The notes: a model not told the origin generated them from the letters alone. A stretch of DNA of 64,000 nt from Chloroflexota bacterium (GCA_016234555.1 JACRBJ010000081.1:79548-143547); one strand, 5' to 3'; numbered from the stretch's first letter, positions 34,369-43,853 are shown. A program made the numbers and translations.

Positions 34369-34922
34369 CCACGTTGATCTTCAACAAACCCTACGGCGTG
34401 CTTTCGCAATTCACCGACGAGGGCACGGGGCATCCCACGCTCAAGGATTTCATCCTCGTGCCGAACGTGTACGCGGCGGGGCGCCTCGACCGCGACAGCG
34501 AGGGCCTGCTGCTGCTAACCGACGACGGTGGGCTGATCAAGCGCATGACCGATCCACAGCATCACGTCGAGAAGACCTACTGGGCGCTGGTGGAAGGCGA
34601 CCCGACGCCCGAGGCACTGGCGCGGCTTGAAAGCGGAATCCAGCTCAAGGATTATTTCACCCGTCCCGCCAAAGCCCGCCTGATCGCGGACCCGCGCCTG
34701 CCTCCGCGCCCCAAGCCGCTGACGCCGCACGGGCCAACCTGCTGGCTGGAGATCAAGCTGCGCGAGGGCAAGAAGCGCCAAGTGCGTCACATGACCGCCG
34801 CGGTGGGACTCTTCACCCTGCGCCTGGTGCGCGCGGCCATCGGCCCGCTGACCCTGGGCGACCTGCAAGTGGGGGAATGGCGAGAATTAACGTCTGCTGA
34901 GATTCGAAACCTGCGCCTGTAG
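34365..34922 (+). CDS. rluE: RsuA/RluE-family 23S rRNA pseudouridine synthase
   Basis: 185 residues with no N-terminal S4 domain, like RluE. The catalytic loop is GRLDRDSEGLLLLT with the nucleophilic Asp in RLDRD. Other motifs: IFNKPYGVLSQF, VEKTYWALVEG, and REGKKRQVRHMTAAVG. It isomerises a uridine in 23S rRNA (E. coli RluE acts on U2457), but substrate choice is inference. ATG at 34365 in the ATGA overlap with the AhpD-like gene. Confidence 0.9.
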   Translation: MTTLIFNKPYGVLSQFTDEGTGHPTLKDFILVPNVYAAGRLDRDSEGLLLLTDDGGLIKRMTDPQHHVEKTYWALVEGDPTPEALARLESGIQLKDYFTRPAKARLIADPRLPPRPKPLTPHGPTCWLEIKLREGKKRQVRHMTAAVGLFTLRLVRAAIGPLTLGDLQVGEWRELTSAEIRNLRL

Positions 34923-34928
34923 CACGGT

Positions 34929-34934
34929 TATAAT
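34929..34934 (+). promoter_or_regulatory. -10 box placed for a leaderless CAP/LysM mRNA
   Basis: TATAAT ends eight bases before the ATG at 34943; no ribosome site is visible. Confidence 0.55.
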
Positions 34935-34942
34935 CCTTTGCA

Positions 34943-35956
34943 ATGACCCGCAAACCGATTTTCCTGCTTGCGTTTGCCTTCCTGTTGGCCCTGACGATTA
35001 GTCTGTGGCCGCGCGAGGGACAAGCGTTACCTGCCGATAAACCCGTCATTCAAAATGGATACGACTTGCTGGCGGCGGTCAACTCGCTGCGCGCCTCCAA
35101 TGGACTGCCCGCCTACTCGGCCAATGTCATTTTGATGCAGATCGCCCAGGCCCACGCCGATTACCTGGCCGCGACGGGCGGCGCTTCGGGCCACGTTGGG
35201 CCGGGCGGCACCTCGCCCAGGGATCGCGCCGCGGCTGCGGGCTATCCGCTGGGAACGTATTTTTCGGAGAACTGGCAGAGCGGATTCAATATGTCGCCTT
35301 CGGGAGCGGTTGCCGCCTGGCAGGGAGATGCAGCCCACTTGAATACCATGCTTTCGGGCAATCTGATCGAGGCGGGCGGGGGCGTGAGCAATGCGGGCGG
35401 GACGATTTACTACGTGTTGGATGCAGGCGCGCCATCCAACTACACTGGCGCTCCCACGGTGACCCCGGGCGGTCCGACCGTGACGCCTGGCACGCCCGGT
35501 ACGGCGATTGTCTCGCAGTTCATGGTGCCCGTCACCATTAACACACCCGATGCAAGCGGCATGGTTTACCATGAGGTGGCCTACGGCCAATCTCTGTGGA
35601 GCATTGCCATCGCATACAACACCAAGATCGAGTCGATCAAACAATTGAACAATCTTGGCGACATCGATATCTACGTTGGGCAGAAATTGCTGGTCATGCG
35701 GGGCGCCACTCCCGCGCCGTCCATCACACCCAGCCTGCCAGCCTCCCCAATTTCCGTGGCTTCCGCGACTGCCCTCCCCGCGACCATGACGCCGTTCCTC
35801 CCGCCTGCCGCGACGAGTACCGTCACCCCCACGAAAACGGCTGCGCCTTCCGCCCTGAGCGGAGGTCGATTCAACTTCACGGCCCTGCTCATCATCCTGG
35901 CGGCCCTGGCCTTTGCCGCGCTGGGCACCTGGGCTGGCACGCGGAAAACCGTCTGA
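34943..35956 (+). CDS. Secreted, membrane-anchored CAP-domain protein with LysM
   Basis: 337 residues. Signal peptide (FLLAFAFLLALTISL, cut near GQA-LP). Residues ~35-165 are a CAP/SCP domain: LLAAVNSLRASNGLPAYSAN, AQAHADYLAATGG, GHVGPGGTSPRDRA and SENWQSG, with the family's two His and Glu. A LysM domain follows (HEVAYGQSLWSIAIAYNTKIE). After a Thr/Pro-rich wall-spanning linker one C-terminal transmembrane helix (FTALLIILAALAFAALG) ends in a short positive tail. Role at the cell surface is unknown. Confidence 0.88.
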   Translation: MTRKPIFLLAFAFLLALTISLWPREGQALPADKPVIQNGYDLLAAVNSLRASNGLPAYSANVILMQIAQAHADYLAATGGASGHVGPGGTSPRDRAAAAGYPLGTYFSENWQSGFNMSPSGAVAAWQGDAAHLNTMLSGNLIEAGGGVSNAGGTIYYVLDAGAPSNYTGAPTVTPGGPTVTPGTPGTAIVSQFMVPVTINTPDASGMVYHEVAYGQSLWSIAIAYNTKIESIKQLNNLGDIDIYVGQKLLVMRGATPAPSITPSLPASPISVASATALPATMTPFLPPAATSTVTPTKTAAPSALSGGRFNFTALLIILAALAFAALGTWAGTRKTV

Positions 35957-35978
35957 ACCGTTTTGGAATTTGTGGTAT

Positions 35979-36091
35979 GCCGTGATTAAAACCTTTTGGA
36001 CACGGGCCTTCGGCAGACGAACACGGAAAGACATGGATTTTTAAAGGCTTTTTCCGTGCGAATCCGTGTTGTCCGTGTACAGAATCACGGC
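35979..36091. repeat. Nested inverted repeats of the GAACACGGAAAGAC type
   Basis: Outer arms 35979-35987 and 36083-36091 (GCCGTGATT and complement), inner arms 36022-36029 and 36051-36058. It resembles dispersed CACGGA-type repeats known from many environmental bacterial genomes, and lies in the gap between the CAP/LysM and acyltransferase genes. Confidence 0.55.
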
Positions 36092-36142
36092 AGATCCCAG
36101 AGAGCCTAATGGCGGCTATTCCATTGAATCCCAAACTCCCAG

Positions 36143-36148
36143 TAAAAT
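36143..36148 (+). promoter_or_regulatory. -10 box placed for a leaderless acyltransferase mRNA
   Basis: TAAAAT ends seven bases before the ATG at 36156; no ribosome site is seen. The gene is preceded by the nested repeat at 35979-36091. Confidence 0.5.
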
Positions 36149-36155
36149 AGGCCCC

Positions 36156-37604
36156 ATGTCCCCATCCAATCAAAGACTCAACGCTCTCACTACCACGCGC
36201 TTTATTGCCGCGCTCTCGGTCGTTTTCTATCATGGCGGGGAAGGCCTGTACCTGCTTGGTCTGTTTCCGATCCGACCCCTGCTCACGTCGGGTTTTACGG
36301 CGGTCAATTATTTCTACGTGCTGTCGGGTTTCGTAATGGCGCTGGCCTACTATCGCCCTGGGCAGAAATTCGAATTTCGCAGTTACTGGACGGCGCGCTT
36401 TTCGCGCATCTATCCCCTGTATATATTTTCGTTCATAATCACCTGCCTGTATTATCTTGAGATCATGGGTAAGATCAATTCGGACAAGATCTGGGCCAAC
36501 GTGCTCCTGTACCAGGCCTGGATCCCGCGTTACGCGCTTTCGTTCAACTTTGCCTCCTGGTCGCTGGCGGTCGAGGCCTTCTTCTATATCCTCTTTCCCT
36601 TCCTGGCGATATTTGCCATGCGCCAGCCCCCGAAACGCCTGATCTGGATGTCGATCGCTTTTTGGGTGCTCAGCCAGTTCGCGCACTCCATGATCGGGAT
36701 GTGGCTGGGCCTGGGCGCGCGCCTCTTCCTGGCATATTTCCCGCCCTTCCACCTGAACTCGTTCCTGCTAGGTGTGGCAGGCGGCGTGTGGTTTCTGAGT
36801 GAGGCTCCCAAACACCCGCACAAGACCTCCACCAATCTGGCCTGGATGGCCTTTTCCCTGGCCTTCATTTCGGCCGCCCTGATCATCCGTGAATATTATC
36901 AGTTCTCCATCCGCACTTTTTCGCTCGACGTGGGCTTGCTGGCGCCTTTCTTCCTGATCTTCGTGCTGACCCTGGCCCTGGACGGCACCCGCATCTCGAA
37001 GACGCTCAGCCATCCCGCGCTGGTGCTGCTGGGAGATGCCAGTTATGCCCTGTACATTCTGCACATCCCCGTGCGCTGGATCATGGAGCGCTATCTGATC
37101 TCGATTGGCACCACCATGACCTACGGCCAGTTCTATGGCTTTCTCTACCTGCCCTTCCTTCTGACGGTGTCGGTTCTGACCTTCCTCTACCTCGAACGGC
37201 CCGCCCGCGACTGGCTGCGGCATAACATGCACAAGCTGCCCCTGATGCTCCTGGACCTGCTGCTGGTGGCTGGCGCCCTGTGGGTGAGCTTCACCCTGCT
37301 GCTGGGCGGGGAGGCGATCAATCTTCCGCGCACGCAGACGTATGCCCTGCGCGTCGGTTTGACGATTTTCTTTACCTGCCTGCTTATCTTCCGCTATTAC
37401 ATCACCGCCTCGTGGAAATCATTAATGTTTGCATTCCTGCTCGGCGCGGCTGTGTGGACGGCCTTCATGTACCTGGCCTGGCTGGGCGGCTGGATCGAAG
37501 TCTTTCCGCGCATGGTGCTGGCCAGCTCGACCGCGTTGGCCTTTGCCTCCATCTTCGGTTCGCGACTCTTGATTCGGCGGCTGGCGCCTGCCAGCCTGGC
37601 CTGA
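36156..37604 (+). CDS. Acyltransferase 3 family membrane protein
   Basis: 482 residues from the ATG at 36156. About ten or more membrane segments. Family signatures: ALTTTRFIAALSVVFYHGG (catalytic His in FYHGG), FRSYWTARFSRIYPLY and FNFASWSLAVEAFFYILFP, all near the N-terminus. These enzymes move acyl groups to exopolysaccharide, lipid or peptidoglycan sugars. It has about 130 extra C-terminal residues with more membrane segments. The stop is 12 bases before the MttB-like gene, so the two may be co-transcribed. Confidence 0.9.
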   Translation: MSPSNQRLNALTTTRFIAALSVVFYHGGEGLYLLGLFPIRPLLTSGFTAVNYFYVLSGFVMALAYYRPGQKFEFRSYWTARFSRIYPLYIFSFIITCLYYLEIMGKINSDKIWANVLLYQAWIPRYALSFNFASWSLAVEAFFYILFPFLAIFAMRQPPKRLIWMSIAFWVLSQFAHSMIGMWLGLGARLFLAYFPPFHLNSFLLGVAGGVWFLSEAPKHPHKTSTNLAWMAFSLAFISAALIIREYYQFSIRTFSLDVGLLAPFFLIFVLTLALDGTRISKTLSHPALVLLGDASYALYILHIPVRWIMERYLISIGTTMTYGQFYGFLYLPFLLTVSVLTFLYLERPARDWLRHNMHKLPLMLLDLLLVAGALWVSFTLLLGGEAINLPRTQTYALRVGLTIFFTCLLIFRYYITASWKSLMFAFLLGAAVWTAFMYLAWLGGWIEVFPRMVLASSTALAFASIFGSRLLIRRLAPASLA

Positions 37605-37616
37605 CGGGACGGGAAT

Positions 37617-39038
37617 ATGACCAATAACGTTAGGCCCCTGCTCACGCTTCTATCGGAGGAGCAGAAGCAACAGATTCATAGTTATGCCCTGCGCATCCTG
37701 TCGGAAACGGGCGTGCGCATCGATTCGGACAGGACCCGCGGCCTGATCCAGCGCAAGTGGGGATTGCGCGCCGAGGAGCGCCTGGTGCGTATCCCAGCCG
37801 AGGTGACGGAGGCCGCCATCCACTCTGCACCCAAACGGATCAACGTGTACAACCGCCGCGGCCAGCCCGCCTTCCAATTGGGGGAGGAGCGCCTGCGTTT
37901 TGGCGTCGGCGTCACGGCCCTGTACTACCAGGAACCCGTCCACGACAAGCTCGAACTGTTCACCCGCCGCCACATGCAGGATATGGTGCGGCTGGGTTCG
38001 CGCCTGCCGTTGTATGACGTGGTTTCCACGGTGGGCATTGTGCGCGACGTGCCCGAGCACTTATCCGATCATTACGGCAGCCTGGAGATGCTGGCGAACA
38101 CTACCAAGCCGCTGGTGCTGCTGGTCTCGGACGAGTCCAATTTCCCGCCCGTGCTGGATATGTTCGAGAGCCTGCACGGCGACCTGGGGACGAAACCGTT
38201 CATCCTGCCGTATTTCAATCCCGTCTCGCCGCTGGTGATGAATGCGGGCACGACCGATAAAATGGAGACCGCCATCGCGCGCGGCCTGCCGATCATTTTC
38301 TCGAATTACAGCATGGCGGGCGCCTCCACGCCGCTCACCCCCGCAGGGACGCTGGCCCTGCTGCTGGCTGAACTGCTGGCGGGGCTGGTCATCGCACAAA
38401 CCATCCAGCCGGGCGCGCCGATTCTGCTGGGCATGCTGCCCGTGTACTTCGACATGAAGTCCATGCTCAATTTCTACGATCCGCAGAGTGTGCTGGTCAG
38501 CCTGGCCTGCGCCGAGATGATGGCCAGGTATGGCATTCCGCATTGTTCCACTTCGGGTTCGGGCACAGGCTGGGGCATGGACCTGGTGGCCGTGGACACC
38601 TACTGGATGAATACGCTCTCGCTCCTGCTCTCTCAGAGTGGACTCGCCCCGTTTATCGGGGACAGCCACGGGTCCAAGTCGATCTCGCCCTGCACGGTGG
38701 TACACGTTCACGAGGTGATCGACCAGGCCCAGCGCTTCTCCAACGGCTTCCAGCTCGACGATCCCAGCGCCGCTTTGGAGGAAATCGCCAAGGTGGGAGC
38801 GGGCGGCAGTTTCCTCTCCTCGCCTTCCACACTCAAGAATTACAAGACGGGTTATTACAACAGCCGCGTCTATCCGCGCTGGAGCATGGAAAAATGGCAG
38901 GCGGAGGGGGAACCCAGCGCCTGGCGCATCCTGCATGAGAAGACCCAGGCCCTGCTGGCCGACGCGCCCATTCCCGACGATCACGACGAGCTGCTCGGGC
39001 GCGGCGAAGCGCTGATTCGCTCCCTTAAATCCAGATGA
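37617..39038 (+). CDS. MttB-family (non-pyrrolysine) methyltransferase
   Basis: 473 residues, the usual MttB length. Motifs: EEQKQQIHSYALRILSETGVRI, then LRFGVGVTALYYQEP, IILPYFNPVSPLVMNAG-like and SGTGWGMDLVAVDTYWMN. No in-frame TAG is present, so no pyrrolysine; such homologues use glycine betaine, proline betaine or carnitine as methyl donors to a corrinoid protein. No corrinoid-binding protein or MtgA-like partner gene is adjacent. Substrate not known from sequence. Confidence 0.88.
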   Translation: MTNNVRPLLTLLSEEQKQQIHSYALRILSETGVRIDSDRTRGLIQRKWGLRAEERLVRIPAEVTEAAIHSAPKRINVYNRRGQPAFQLGEERLRFGVGVTALYYQEPVHDKLELFTRRHMQDMVRLGSRLPLYDVVSTVGIVRDVPEHLSDHYGSLEMLANTTKPLVLLVSDESNFPPVLDMFESLHGDLGTKPFILPYFNPVSPLVMNAGTTDKMETAIARGLPIIFSNYSMAGASTPLTPAGTLALLLAELLAGLVIAQTIQPGAPILLGMLPVYFDMKSMLNFYDPQSVLVSLACAEMMARYGIPHCSTSGSGTGWGMDLVAVDTYWMNTLSLLLSQSGLAPFIGDSHGSKSISPCTVVHVHEVIDQAQRFSNGFQLDDPSAALEEIAKVGAGGSFLSSPSTLKNYKTGYYNSRVYPRWSMEKWQAEGEPSAWRILHEKTQALLADAPIPDDHDELLGRGEALIRSLKSR

Positions 39039-39076
39039 GACGGGCCAAAGCCGCGGAGATGCCGTTTTAAGGCTCA

Positions 39077-39085
39077 TGGTATAAT
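39077..39085 (+). promoter_or_regulatory. Extended -10 promoter of the mre operon
   Basis: TGgTATAAT at 39077-39085, 45 bases before the mreB TTG. The leader carries GAGGAG at 39118-39123. Confidence 0.6.
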
Positions 39086-39130
39086 ACCTACGCAAGTTTT
39101 GTATATCAGCCCACCATCGAGGAGCCTGAA

Positions 39131-40201
39131 TTGGCCTTCAACCCCATCAACTGGCTGCTAGGCCTTTTTTCATTGGACATCGCCATTGACCTGGGCACCG
39201 CAAATACGCTCGTCCATGTGCGTGGGAAGGGAATTGTCATCAACGAGCCTTCCTGGGTAACCATCGACAAACGTTTGCGCCAGCCCCTGGCGATAGGCCT
39301 GGAAGCCAAGGAAATGGTCGGGCGCACCCCGTCCAATGTGATGGTGGTCCGACCGATCCGGGATGGCGTCATCTCGGAATTCGATGTCACGCAAGTGATG
39401 CTTGAATATTTCATTGGAAAAGTCCACGAACAAAGTGTTGTTCCTTTGCCACGCCCGCGCGTGGTGGTCGGGCTTCCCACCGGCGTGACCGAAGTGGAGA
39501 AGCGCGCTGTGTATGACGCTGTGATGGCCTCCGGTGCCCGTCAGGCGCTGTTGATCGAGGAGCCGATTGCTGCTGCGCTGGGAGCCGGCTTGCCGGTGCG
39601 CGAGATCAAAGGATCGATGGTTGTCGACATCGGCGGCGGCACGACCGAAGTGGCTGTGCTCTCGATGAGCGGCGTGGTTCTCTCCCGTTCCCTGCGCGTG
39701 GCAGGCGATGAGATGGACCAGGATATCGTTCAGTACCTGCGCAACAAATACAACCTGCTGGTCGGCGAGGGGATCGCCGAGCAGGTCAAATGGCAGATCG
39801 GGTCGGCCTACCCGCTCCAGCCCGAGAAGATGATGCAGGTGCGTGGCCGCAACCTGGTGACCGGCCTGCCTGAAACGGTGGAGGTTTCTTCCATTGAAAT
39901 CCGCGAGGCGTTGTCCGGGTCCGTGCAGGTCATCATCGACACCGTGCGCGATGCGCTCGACGAGGTCCCGCCCGAGATCGTGGCCGACCTGATGGATGTC
40001 GGCATCTGCCTGGCAGGCGGTGGCGCGCTGCTGCAAGGCCTGGCCGAACGCCTGACCGATGAATTGAAACTGCGCGTGTGGGTGGCCGAGGATCCGCTGA
40101 CCTGTGTGGTGCGCGGCGCGGCCATCATCTTTGATGATTTCGACAACCTGAGCCGCTACCTGGTCGGGCTCGAACGTGGCAGCACCCGTCACACGGCCTG
40201 A
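39131..40201 (+). CDS. mreB: Rod-shape-determining protein MreB
   Basis: 356 residues from a TTG at 39131, placed by GAGGAG seven bases upstream. Actin-fold motifs: DIAIDLGTANTLV (phosphate 1), PTGVTEVEKRAV, VVDIGGGTTEVAVLS (phosphate 2) and GICLAGGGALLQGLAERL (adenosine). An N-terminal amphipathic stretch (NWLLGLFSL) could bind the membrane. It forms filaments that guide lateral wall growth. First gene of mreBCD-mrdA-minCDE-rodA-gltX. Confidence 0.96.
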   Translation: MAFNPINWLLGLFSLDIAIDLGTANTLVHVRGKGIVINEPSWVTIDKRLRQPLAIGLEAKEMVGRTPSNVMVVRPIRDGVISEFDVTQVMLEYFIGKVHEQSVVPLPRPRVVVGLPTGVTEVEKRAVYDAVMASGARQALLIEEPIAAALGAGLPVREIKGSMVVDIGGGTTEVAVLSMSGVVLSRSLRVAGDEMDQDIVQYLRNKYNLLVGEGIAEQVKWQIGSAYPLQPEKMMQVRGRNLVTGLPETVEVSSIEIREALSGSVQVIIDTVRDALDEVPPEIVADLMDVGICLAGGGALLQGLAERLTDELKLRVWVAEDPLTCVVRGAAIIFDDFDNLSRYLVGLERGSTRHTA

Positions 40202-40228
40202 CCTCTCTATTGGTAAGCTAATAAACGA

Positions 40229-41074
40229 ATGAAGGATCTGTTTTCCCGTTCTTTACAGACTACAATCATCTTCCTGGTGGTGGGGGGCATCCTCGCACTG
40301 GCTCTGGGCGGCTATTTCAGTTCGGCATCCAACCTTTTCGGCGGTTCCCTGGTCGACGTGCAAACCTGGATCTCCACGCGTGTGCAGGCCCTTCAGGATT
40401 TCTTTACCGCCCCGCGTGACATTTCCTCCCTGCGCACCCGCAACGCGGAGCTGCAGGCGGAGGTTTCGCAGTTGCAGGCGCAGGTGATCGAATTGCAGCA
40501 GCGCGTCAACGAGACCGAAGTCCTGCGCGCGCTGGTGGACTTCTCACGCAGCAATCCTGAAAACACCTACCGCGCCGCCGCCGTCATCGGGCGCGACCCC
40601 AGTCCCTTCCTGCATTACGTGGTGATCAACCGCGGCTCCAACGACGGCATTCGCCGCGGCATGCCCGTGGTGACCAACCAGGGTCTGATCGGGCGCATCG
40701 ATGCGGTCATCGCCGATGCGTCGCGCGTTCAGTTGATTACCGACCCCGCCTCCACCATCAACGTCTATCTTCAAAATGCGGATGCGAACGCGGTCATGAT
40801 CGGCTCGGTGACGGGCGATGTGACACTTGATATGATCTCGCAGGATTTGACCGTTGAACCCGGCGACCTCATCCTGACCTCCGGCCTGGGCGGCGGTTAC
40901 CCGTCCGACCTGATCATCGGGCAGGTCGTTTCCGTCCGCAGCATGGATGTGGAGTTATTCCAACAGGCCGCCATCCAGCCTGCCGTGGATTTCACCCGCC
41001 TGGAAATCGTCCTGGTCATTACCAACTTCCGCCCGGTCGACATCTCTCCCCTCGTTCCCACCCAGACCCCCTGA
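40229..41074 (+). CDS. mreC: Rod-shape-determining protein MreC
   Basis: 281 residues. One N-terminal membrane segment (TTIIFLVVGGILALALGG), a coiled coil (about 65-100, RNAELQAEVSQLQAQV), then the MreC beta domain with AAVIGRDPSPFLHYVVINRGSNDG (split across motif) and GLIGRID, and a later DLILTSGLGGGYP. It bridges MreB filaments to the periplasmic synthases and binds PBP2. 27 bases after mreB. Confidence 0.93.
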   Translation: MKDLFSRSLQTTIIFLVVGGILALALGGYFSSASNLFGGSLVDVQTWISTRVQALQDFFTAPRDISSLRTRNAELQAEVSQLQAQVIELQQRVNETEVLRALVDFSRSNPENTYRAAAVIGRDPSPFLHYVVINRGSNDGIRRGMPVVTNQGLIGRIDAVIADASRVQLITDPASTINVYLQNADANAVMIGSVTGDVTLDMISQDLTVEPGDLILTSGLGGGYPSDLIIGQVVSVRSMDVELFQQAAIQPAVDFTRLEIVLVITNFRPVDISPLVPTQTP

Positions 41075-41079
41075 GCGCC

Positions 41080-41580
41080 ATGCGCAACTTGATCGCCTTC
41101 CCGCTGATCGGACTGGCAGTCATTCTGCAATCCGCCGTCATCAGTCGATTGACCCTGCTCTCCGGTTATGCCGACCTGCTGTTGATCATGCTGGCCGCCT
41201 GGGCTTTGCAACCCCAGGTGAAGACCGCCTGGCATTGGGCTTTCGTGGCCTGCATCCTGGTCGGCTACATGACGCGCCTGCCCTGGCCCGTGGTGGTGCT
41301 TGGATACGCCGCCGTGGTGATCGTTTCCCAGATGCTCCAGAGACGCGTCTGGCAGGCGCCCCTGCTGGCCATGTTTACCGTCACCTTTTTGGGCACGCTG
41401 CTGATACATCTCTTTTCCTATGCGGCCCTGGTCCTGACCGGCGTTTCGCTTTCCTTGGGCGATGCACTGGGGTTCGTGACCCTGCCGAGCCTTTTGCTTA
41501 ATCTGTTCTTTTCCATTCCCGTGTATGCCTTTATGCGCGACCTGGCGCGTTGGGTCTACCCGGGCGAGGAGGTTGAATGA
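41080..41580 (+). CDS. mreD: Rod-shape-determining protein MreD
   Basis: 166 residues, nearly all membrane: about five segments, starting IAFPLIGLAVILQSAVISRL. MreD is poorly conserved; identity rests on size, hydropathy and place between mreC and mrdA. It starts five bases after mreC and its stop overlaps the mrdA ATG (ATGA). Confidence 0.85.
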   Translation: MRNLIAFPLIGLAVILQSAVISRLTLLSGYADLLLIMLAAWALQPQVKTAWHWAFVACILVGYMTRLPWPVVVLGYAAVVIVSQMLQRRVWQAPLLAMFTVTFLGTLLIHLFSYAALVLTGVSLSLGDALGFVTLPSLLLNLFFSIPVYAFMRDLARWVYPGEEVE

Positions 41581-43853
41581 GCTCGTCCCCCCTGCCGCGT
41601 TCCTCCCAATTCGAGCCGTGGCGCTTATTTGTTGTATATGGGATCGTCTTTGCCATCCTGGCGGCCCTGCTCTGGCGGCTGATCGTTTTACAGGTCATTA
41701 CCGGCGCCGACTATACGTCGCAGGCCGTGGAGAATTACACTAAGTCGATCAGCATACCCGCACAGCGCGGAATTATCTATGATCGTAATGGCTTCGTGCT
41801 GGCGCGTAACATTGCCGCCTACAACCTGGTCATTACCCCCGCGAACCTGCCCGACGACGACGCCGACATCCAGCGCATCTATCGCATCGTGTCGGAGATT
41901 ACCGGCGTGGCCGCTGGCGGGCCGGTCACGGATGAATCGCTGGAATTCGCCAAACAATTTTCGGCCTGCATCGACGGCCCGCCCATTGCCGACATGGTGG
42001 CATTGGGCGATTCGATTGCCCCCTACAGCCCGGTCAAGATCAAGTGCAATATTACTGAGGATACGGCCCGCCTGGTGCGTGAACGTTCGATCGACCTGCC
42101 GGGCGTCTCCGTGGAAATCGAGCCGATTCGCGATTATCCGACCGGTTCGCTGACCGCCAATGTAGTTGGTTTTCTTGGTCCGATCCCGGCGGCGCAGGAG
42201 GAGGAACTCAAGGCGCGCCGCTTTGTGCCCAACCGCGACAAGATCGGGTATGCAGGCGTGGAGGTTTCGCTCCAGGATATTCTCGCGGGGCAGAACGGCG
42301 AGCGCGTCATCCAGGTGGATGTGGCCGGCAAGGAACTGCGCAACCTGGAGCCGCCCATCGCGGCCGAGTCTGGCAACAACGTCAAGCTGACCATCGACAC
42401 CCGCCTGCAAACGGCCGCGGAGGCCTCGCTGCTGGAGGAGATCCGTTTCTGGAATACATACCTGAACACCATCCGTATTTCCAGTGGCGTGGTGATCGCC
42501 ATGAATCCCAAGACGGGTGAGATCCTGGCGATGGTGACCTATCCGACTTATGAGAACAACCGCATGGCGCGCATCATCCCTTCGTATTACTACCAGCAAT
42601 TGAGCGAGGACCCACGCCGTCCGTTGTTGAACAATGCCATCTCGGCGGAGTTCCCGCCGGGCTCGGTGTTCAAATTATCGACGGCGACCGGGGCCTTCAA
42701 CGAAGGCGTGGTGACGGCGGACAAGATCATCTTTGCGCCGGGCCAGATCGAGCTGTGCGACAAGTTCACCGCCAACGAGGAATGCGGCGCCAGCAACACC
42801 CGCCCGTTCGTGGACTGGATCTACGATACGCGTCCCGAGGGTTTTGGACAGATCGACTTCTTCCACTGCATCGCCTATTCGAGCAATGTGTGTTTCTACA
42901 AACTGGGCGGCGGTTTCGAGGATGAAATTCCCGAGGGCCTGGGCATCTTCCGCCTGGGTGAATATGCCCGCGCTTTGGGATATGATCGCCCGTCCGGGAT
43001 TCAGCTTCAGGGCGAGGCCGACGGCCTGATCCCCGACCCGGACTGGAAACGCATCACCACGACCGAAGTCTGGTCCACGGGCGATACCTACATCGCCAGT
43101 GTGGGACAGGGCTATGTGCTGGCCACGCCCCTGCAGGTCATCATGTCGGGCGCGACGATTGCCAACGGCGGCAAATTGATGCAGCCGACCATCGTCCGCG
43201 AAGTGACCGATGCGGAAGGCAACGTGCAGGAAGTCTGGTTCAACCCCGAGGATTTCACGGTCTGGTTTGCGAAGACCGGCGTGGACTCAAAGGGCGATCA
43301 GGTCAAGCAATACGTCGACCCGGCCAACCCCGGCAAGCCGCTTGCCAAACCCCCGTCGGGCAGTTACCAAATCTCGCCCTTCGTCCCCAACGTGAAATGG
43401 GATATTACCAAGACGCCCCTGATCCAGGTGTTCAACTGCGACGAGGGTTTTTGCGAGGCGGTGGAGGGTGTAAAGAAGGCGATTGCCCCATCCACGATTG
43501 CCGCTGTTCGCGCGGGGACGCGCCTGGCTGTGACCGACCCGAGTGGCACCCTGAACAAGATCTTCACCCGTGATTATCCGCTTGCGATTGCGGTGGCCGG
43601 CAAGACGGGCACCGCGGAATATTGCGACGATGTGGCGCGCACGGCCAACCGCTGCCAGTTTGGCTCCTGGCCGACCCACTCCTGGACAATGGCTTATGCG
43701 CCATATGAGGATCCCGAGATCATCGTCATGGCTTTCGCCTACAACGGCGGTGAAGGCGCCAGCGTGGCAGGCCCGATCGTGGCGCGTGTGTTGCAGGCTT
43801 ATTTCGAGTTGAAGGCCATTGACATTGCGCGGGGAGCGCCGTCCTCGCCCTAG
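41577..43853 (+). CDS. mrdA: Penicillin-binding protein 2 (elongation transpeptidase)
   Basis: 758 residues. One N-terminal membrane segment (LFVVYGIVFAILAALLW) and a dimerisation domain with IPAQRGIIYDRNG. Transpeptidase motifs: SxxK as SVFK (in PPGSVFKLS), SxN as SSN (in YSSNVCFY), KTG as KTGTAEY. The distance between SxN and KTG is larger than usual because of an insert of roughly 100 residues rich in short loops (around 43280-43520). It forms cross-links during side-wall growth with RodA. Codon use and phase match its neighbours. ATGA overlap with mreD. Confidence 0.95.
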   Translation: MSSSPLPRSSQFEPWRLFVVYGIVFAILAALLWRLIVLQVITGADYTSQAVENYTKSISIPAQRGIIYDRNGFVLARNIAAYNLVITPANLPDDDADIQRIYRIVSEITGVAAGGPVTDESLEFAKQFSACIDGPPIADMVALGDSIAPYSPVKIKCNITEDTARLVRERSIDLPGVSVEIEPIRDYPTGSLTANVVGFLGPIPAAQEEELKARRFVPNRDKIGYAGVEVSLQDILAGQNGERVIQVDVAGKELRNLEPPIAAESGNNVKLTIDTRLQTAAEASLLEEIRFWNTYLNTIRISSGVVIAMNPKTGEILAMVTYPTYENNRMARIIPSYYYQQLSEDPRRPLLNNAISAEFPPGSVFKLSTATGAFNEGVVTADKIIFAPGQIELCDKFTANEECGASNTRPFVDWIYDTRPEGFGQIDFFHCIAYSSNVCFYKLGGGFEDEIPEGLGIFRLGEYARALGYDRPSGIQLQGEADGLIPDPDWKRITTTEVWSTGDTYIASVGQGYVLATPLQVIMSGATIANGGKLMQPTIVREVTDAEGNVQEVWFNPEDFTVWFAKTGVDSKGDQVKQYVDPANPGKPLAKPPSGSYQISPFVPNVKWDITKTPLIQVFNCDEGFCEAVEGVKKAIAPSTIAAVRAGTRLAVTDPSGTLNKIFTRDYPLAIAVAGKTGTAEYCDDVARTANRCQFGSWPTHSWTMAYAPYEDPEIIVMAFAYNGGEGASVAGPIVARVLQAYFELKAIDIARGAPSSP

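Noticed and set aside
43280..43520. Frameshift in mrdA suggested by the long gap between SSN and KTG motifs
   Set aside because: The frame stays open with normal codon use and both flanking motifs are in the same frame, so it is an insert and not a break.
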